The notes beneath the pieces are model-generated. The model saw nothing but the letters and a program-made list of their open reading frames with translations. It ran no database searches and had not been told where the DNA came from. Below are positions 20,574-24,475 of a DNA stretch of 24,475 bases, piece by piece. Each line of letters begins with the position of its first letter. Position 1 is the stretch's first letter. Source of the stretch: Chara braunii (taxonomy: Eukaryota; Streptophyta; Charophyceae; Charales; Characeae); NCBI GenBank assembly GCA_003427395.1, contig BFEA01000232.1, positions 2,149,140 through 2,173,614 on the forward strand, written 5' to 3'. The position numbers and the translations under genes are program-made.

Positions 20574-22234
20574 TCTTCACAGAAGTTGGCAGTGTCCTTC
20601 CCGCCTCTAGTACATTTGTAACCTTTTAACTCGGCGTTGACTCAACTTGCCTCCGTCGGCAGTCTTCACCTTAGTCGTAACCTTGTCTTCAGCAACCCAC
20701 GCTCACTCTGCCCGACACCGTGACTCCAGGTAAGTTAACGTGTGTGACTCAAGTCGAAATATCACATGTTCAAGTATCCTCAAGACTTGCAGAAGCAAAG
20801 ACAAAGCGCACTTGTTCTGTTGCAAAATTGAAAAAAGTAACACAGGAACAAGAAATTATTGTGCCTGATGAGTTTCGACGGCTGCCAAGCTGTCCTCATC
20901 AGGGGGTTCCCACCATTATACCCATACTAGTCATACTTCCCCTCACCCGCTCTCGTTCCTTCCCCAAGCTGGTTTCCGGACTCCAACGATGGTTTGGGGA
21001 CGTTAGTCCTGAAGAATGACAACTGCATGCTTGCTTATATCGAAAACCATCCTAACGACACACACTACGACAAACGAAAAAGTATACTCATGTTCGGAAC
21101 GACCTAGCAAAGTACGAAATTACATATGAGTCACTCCCGATAATGTAGCAAAAAACAAGGTAAAAAAGTCCCGCATAATTAAAAAGATAAAAAAAGGTTT
21201 GCTTTGTGAGTCGAGAGTACTACGGTTCACAAGTTGTCTGTCGGTATAGGTAAAACGTGGGTTCGAGGACCGATGAGAACAATGATAACATAGCTGAAGG
21301 AAAAAAAAACATATCCGAATTCAATATTGTTTCATCTCTGACATATACATAAATGATTAACCATAAATCTTTGATATATCATAAAACTTTAAACTCACAA
21401 AATAATAGCATATAACGTTTGCATTAATCGCAAAATCCTTGGTACAAACTTGACAATTAGAAACGATTGATTCAGAAACAAAAAAAAAAATATCATTATA
21501 TAAAATGAAAATATAAATAAAAAAATGATAACTACTAATGTATCTTTCTCGTAGGCAGAACAGGAAAATCATATGTCGTAAATGCAAAAGAAATAGTTTT
21601 TGAACATAGGAAAAAAAAAAGCTGTAAAAAAAAAAAAAACAGTTATCACCGAAAACGCGGCAGTCCTAGTTAAAAGAGAAACTTTGCATAGTTGCATAGG
21701 TATCCACAATCTTGATAAATTAAATCGAAACAATTAAACAACGGTAGAAGGAGCTCCAAGATTCAACACAGACTTATCATTATTACTTGTAGAAGAAGTC
21801 AATAAGTTAAGCAAAAAACTATTCATATGAATAAGATTATACAATTAGAAAAGTTCTACAAACTGGTTTGTCATTTGGTAGTTTACATATACTTTATTGA
21901 GGAGATCATTTTCAAATGTTACCTGTCCTAGAACTTCCTTTATATTAAAAACCATCTATCGAATAAAATCCTAATGCAACATATGACTTATGGTTATTAT
22001 TTAAAACAATAGTAATATTAAACGAAAACATTCGATTTAAAATAGACCCCGAATGAGAAAAATAATGTAAAAATGTTACAAAAGGATTATGAAAAAAAAA
22101 AATTATAAATATTATCAACACACGACTTTTTTTAACTCCTTCAAATAAAGATTAGGTGACATAAAAACGGTTAAGAAACAATACAACATATGTAATATTT
22201 TAAAAGACACATATATATACAAACAGGATAACCG
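20574..22234. other. upstream flank of the Penelope-like remnant, then AT-rich DNA without genes
   Basis: 20574-21020 has near-balanced composition and would include the 5' untranslated part of the element. From about 21100 on the DNA is strongly AT-rich with several poly(A) runs (for example near 21480 and 21610-21640); frames here are low-complexity. A short motif near 21123-21150 (ACATATGAGTCACTCC then GATAATG) recurs near 23033-23055, suggesting a shared repeat, with no further structure seen. Confidence 0.4.
20864..20903 (-). ncRNA. hammerhead-ribozyme-like core (candidate, degenerate)
   Basis: On the minus strand CTGATGAG (20902-20895) is followed by an 18-nt stem-loop with GACAGC paired to GCCGTC (one A-C mismatch), then GAAAC (20876-20872). 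This is the order and spacing of the conserved hammerhead core. It lies 290 nt upstream of the Penelope-like ATG on the same strand; Penelope-like elements are known to carry hammerheads in their terminal repeats. Against it: stem II starts one base late, no convincing cleavage triplet with stem III is seen, and CCTGATGAG and CTCATCAGG form a perfect competing 9-bp stem. Confidence 0.3.
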
Positions 22235-22985
22235 ACATTCGGGACAGGCTGAACTCTCGAACCCGAACGCGCGAACGTAGGGGACCCCTTAGGGATGTGT
22301 TCGACCGTTCGAGCCGAACGGTTCCCTTCTTCCCCCAAAAAAAAGAATAAAAAAAATATAAAAAAATGTTATGAAGAAAAATAAAACAAACAATATTTGT
22401 CAGAGAATGACATCGAAATTCGTTACCAAATTTGAAATAAAAATCAAATACAGAAAATATAAGTAATATGTACTGTAATACGAAAAAAAAAAAAAAATTA
22501 TAAAAATGAAATCAGAATTAAAATTAGTGAGTGAGGGGGCGTGTTTTCGTCACCCCAATCTTTGGCGATTTTTCATTGTGTTTCAGCACATCGAAATTAC
22601 CTGAAAATTTATAGATGTGTACTTCATGTGATACAAAAATCATTATTTGCATTTTTTTAATAATAATTTTTTTAACGTTCTGCAATAAAATGCAAAAAAA
22701 AAGTAAAAAGTGAAAAATAAAATAAAATAGTGAGTGGGCGAGCACGTTTTGACACCATCATCTTTGGCGATTTTTAATGTTTTCTTCGATAAGCAAAGTG
22801 AATTGAAAATTAAAAAGTAGTTGCCTCACATAAGAGAAAACTCACAGAAAAACATTAAAAAACAAAAACTTATTTTAGGCCGTGAAATAATTTTTTAACG
22901 AGGCCAAACGCTATTGGGTTCGGACCCCGACGGGACTCCGAACGCCCCTCCGTACGGATGTCGGTCTAGGCACCTCCGTACATAT
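22235..22985. mobile_element. GTTCGG-rich inverted-repeat element, diverged copy 3, probably with a nested insertion
   Basis: A GC-rich block at 22235-22330 is full of CGAAC and GTTCGA words. The stretch 22366-22446 matches the centre of copy 1 in order and spacing: TGTTATG, ACAAACAA, AAATTCGT, ACCAAA and TAAAAATC. A second GC-rich block, with TTCGGACCCCGACGGGACTC, lies at 22917-22985. Between them is about 470 bp of AT-rich DNA with a 203-bp-offset duplication, probably inserted. Termini are not certain. Confidence 0.45.
22525..22840. repeat. direct duplication with 203-bp offset
   Basis: TAGTGAGTG at 22525 and at 22728 are each followed by a CGTTTT word, a CAC(C)-containing stretch and ATCTTTGGCGATTTTT, then by GAAATT or GAATTG with AAAATT. 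The intervening DNA is AT-rich. The units are diverged. Confidence 0.7.
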
Positions 22986-23093
22986 GGGCTGGTGACCATG
23001 TATATAGCAATGAAATAATAATAAAAACTTTAACATATGTCACTCCAGATAATGAAATACGTACTGCACTCATTCATGCATATACATAACAAG

Positions 23094-23334
23094 CTGTGTA
23101 GTACACCAAACATGTTCAGAGTTTTTCGAACGTCCGAACATGTTCGGGTGCTCGGCCGAACGTTACCCGAACGTGTTCGGTCGAACATATTTAAAAAAAA
23201 AAAAAAAAAAAAAAATGTTTTTGTTTTTTAACTCGAGTTTGGATATAAATTTGACCATACCTCGAAGGCAAACGTTGTTTGTATTATTATTTTACATAAC
23301 ATATATTTTGTTTTAAGATTTTTTGGAGAACGTT

Positions 23335-23372
<38 letters not shown>

Positions 23373-23452
23373 NTNTTCGCGTTCCCAGAGTTTNGACGCT
23401 CGTTCGCGTTCGGTCCCAAACGGTGACCGAACCCGAACACGATGCTACACAG
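23094..23452. mobile_element. GTTCGG-rich inverted-repeat element, copy 2 (reverse orientation)
   Basis: The ends are perfect 8-bp inverted repeats, CTGTGTAG (23094-23101) and CTACACAG (23445-23452). The reverse complement follows copy 1 (15550-15851) in order: GGGACC, ACGCGAACGAG, poly(A), TTATGTAAAATAATAATAC, AACTCGAGTTAAAAA, poly(T), GTTCGG palindromes. A T run of 37 (23336-23372) and three Ns (23373, 23375, 23394) lie inside, so its length here is unreliable. Confidence 0.75.
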
Positions 23453-23577
23453 ACAAAAAGCAAGTCAAAACCTTCGAAAAAACTATTACCTTATCCGACG
23501 ACGATATAAATTGTATAATGTTGTTTCAATGTAACAAACGAAGTTGATATCCACGATATATTGATTTAATATGAGGT

Positions 23578-23781
23578 TTGCTAATAATGTTAACACAAAA
23601 TATCGATTTCAAAAAAGGCATAGCAAATAAAACTTTTACATATTTAAACTCAATACAATTCAATGAATCTACAAAATTTACTCATGTCAATGATATTGCA
23701 TCAAATAGAAAAGTTGTAGTACCAAACGAACAACCTCATGCAACATTTGTTCCACTTCCTTCGGAACAACTATTCACTTAA
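23578..23781 (+). pseudogene. PIF1-like helicase C-terminal fragment
   Basis: An open stretch of 67 codons bounded by TGA upstream (23572) and TAA reads IMLTQNIDFKKGIANKTF, then NDIASNRKVVVPNEQPHATF. The pattern xMLxxNIDxxxGIxNGT is characteristic of the C-terminal part of PIF1-family helicases, including those of Helitrons; here NGT has become NKT. No Walker motifs are nearby, and the upstream DNA is occupied by the inverted-repeat element, so this is a fragment. The first codon is TTG, so it is not a real start. It could instead be a remnant of a cellular PIF1-like gene. Confidence 0.45.
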
Positions 23782-23799
23782 CTTTTTACCTGGGTTAGA

Positions 23800-23890
23800 A
23801 ATGGTCCGGCAGACGGTCGTCTCCCCCGGACGTCTCCTCGGACGTCCGTGGTCCGAGTCGTCCTGATTTCCGGACGACGGCTTTTTCGGG
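23800..23890. repeat. CGGACG-rich block, probable end of another non-autonomous transposon
   Basis: The words CGGACG, GGTCCG and CGTCC recur in both orientations (for example CCCGGACGTC, TCGGACGTCCG, TTCCGGACGACGG), followed by a poly(A) run at about 23906-23921. The crowding of short inverted words resembles the GTTCGG element ends but with another core, so it is a distinct family. Confidence 0.4.
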
Positions 23891-23997
23891 GGGAAAAAAG
23901 TCAAAAAAAAAAAAAAAAGGTTGTCTTACGCTGGATTAGGGGGGCCCTTTCACCAAATTTGACGTGAAACAGTGCACTTTTGTGAAATAATTAGTAC

Positions 23998-23999
<2 letters not shown>

Positions 24000-24029
<30 letters not shown>
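24000..24029. repeat. poly(G) run of 30
   Basis: Thirty consecutive G residues in an assembly that also contains adapter sequence. A second run of 11 G ends the window at 24465-24475, and both are preceded by AGTACTT followed by G. Such runs can be sequencing or gap-filling artefacts. Confidence 0.8.
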
Positions 24030-24030
<1 letters not shown>

Positions 24031-24095
24031 AGGGGGGTTAGAAAGAACTTACCTCTTTTGTCTTTTGCTGCATGGTACATCTGCAGCACCTGCAC

Positions 24096-24133
24096 CTGTC
24101 TCTTATACACATCTAGATGTGTATAAGAGACAG
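24096..24133. other. sequencing-library adapter: inverted pair of Tn5 mosaic ends
   Basis: The 19-mer CTGTCTCTTATACACATCT (24096-24114) is followed at once by its reverse complement (24115-24133). This is the circularisation junction of transposase-based mate-pair libraries, not genomic DNA. The DNA on its left (24047-24095) is repeated after it (24136-24202). Confidence 0.97.
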
Positions 24134-24141
24134 GGACTTAC

Positions 24142-24259
24142 CTCTTTCGTTAGCTGCTGCCTGTTTGTCTTTTGCTGCATGGTACATCTGCAGCACCTGC
24201 ACCATGTGCAGCAGATCCTCAAGGTGCATGACGTTGTGCTTGTGAAGCACCTTCTGCGT
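24142..24259 (-). CDS. candidate internal exon of an unidentified host gene
   Basis: On the minus strand a 118-bp open segment lies between an acceptor-like CCTGTAG (24266-24260) and an ideal donor GAG|GTAAGT (GTAAGT at 24141-24136). In the first frame it encodes TQKVLHKHNV, then HLEDLLHMVQVLQMYHAAKD and KQAAANERG, an amphipathic helix, and codon composition is GC-richer than the surrounding repeats. A second frame is also open, so the phase is not certain. Copies of its parts recur beside the adapter junctions; the copy at 24047-24095 lacks 18 bases near the donor, in frame. I do not recognise the protein. Confidence 0.4.
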
Positions 24260-24266
24260 CTACAGG

Positions 24267-24303
24267 CTGTCTCTTATACACATCTAGATGTGTATAAGAG
24301 ACA
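24267..24303. other. second Tn5 mosaic-end junction adapter (one base short)
   Basis: CTGTCTCTTATACACATCT at 24267-24285 is followed by the first 18 bases of its reverse complement (24286-24303). The 51 bases to its left (24216-24266) are repeated exactly to its right (24304-24354), showing that reads reading through the junction were used in gap filling. Confidence 0.97.
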
Positions 24304-24475
24304 TCCTCAAGGTGCATGACGTTGTGCTTGTGAAGCACCTTCTGCGTCTACAGGACATGGTGCATTCCAAGGTACAGAATCCCACTGATTTTTTGGCACA
24401 TCGTGAGGGTGCTCAATCATGTGAAGGCCTTTTATATGGGCAAAGAAATAGTACTTTGGGGGATGGGGGGGGGGG

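Noticed and set aside
21357-22745. Minus-strand frames in AT-rich DNA
   Set aside because: Phe/Tyr/Ile-rich low-complexity translations without conserved motifs.
23972-24319. Long plus-strand reading frame of 115 codons at the right edge
   Set aside because: It runs through poly(G) and both adapter junctions and contains the adapter-derived peptide; it is not a gene.
1-24475. CRISPR array, bacterial operon, prophage or biosynthetic cluster
   Set aside because: No regularly spaced repeats with unique spacers, no ribosome-binding-site-led gene series and no intact long frames; eukaryotic retroelements dominate.

Overview
This window is eukaryotic, repeat-dominated DNA with no intact protein-coding gene. 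It holds decayed retrotransposons, non-autonomous DNA transposons, low-complexity runs, and a damaged assembly segment at the right edge. The style of the Ty3/gypsy polyprotein and of the Penelope-like reverse transcriptase, plus a U6 snRNA-derived fragment, suggest a streptophyte. From memory the protein style is closest to charophyte (Chara-like) elements; this is recognition, not a search result.

Layout. 1-637: left flank with GC-rich palindromes. 638-2745 and 14561-16680: two diverged 2.1-kb direct repeats, each starting TG and ending CA, about 13.9 kb apart; they are candidate LTRs. Between them on the minus strand lies a broken Ty3/gypsy element: gag (14316 to about 13436), protease and linkers (about 13430-12200), reverse transcriptase (12030-11340), RNase H (about 11340-10560) and integrase (about 10330-9095). 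Every domain is recognisable, but stops, frameshifts and lost catalytic residues make it dead. From 9095 to 3420 there is no recognisable element gene; this stretch contains poly(A), microsatellites, a U6-derived pseudogene beside strong hairpins, and SINE-like boxes. At 3420-2400 an unidentified, decayed minus-strand coding region runs into the left direct repeat.

Right of the second repeat are a duplicated 145-bp unit (16988-17316), a short third copy of the unidentified coding sequence (17386-17455), and a decayed minus-strand Penelope-like element (20573 to 17456). The latter reads, in order: degenerate zinc knuckle, charged coil, KTP-rich basic linker, SAP-like segment, possible GIY-YIG remnant, CxC segment and the start of a reverse transcriptase. 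About 290 nt upstream of its first ATG is a hammerhead-like core on the same strand. This is the most interesting part of the window.

21000-23800 is AT-rich and contains members of a GTTCGG-rich inverted-repeat element family (another copy sits inside the right direct repeat) and a PIF1-like helicase fragment. From about 23330 to the end the assembly is unreliable: Ns, very long homopolymers, and two inverted Tn5 mosaic-end junctions (mate-pair library adapter) that duplicate flanking DNA. That DNA contains a plausible internal exon on the minus strand, probably the only trace of a host gene here.
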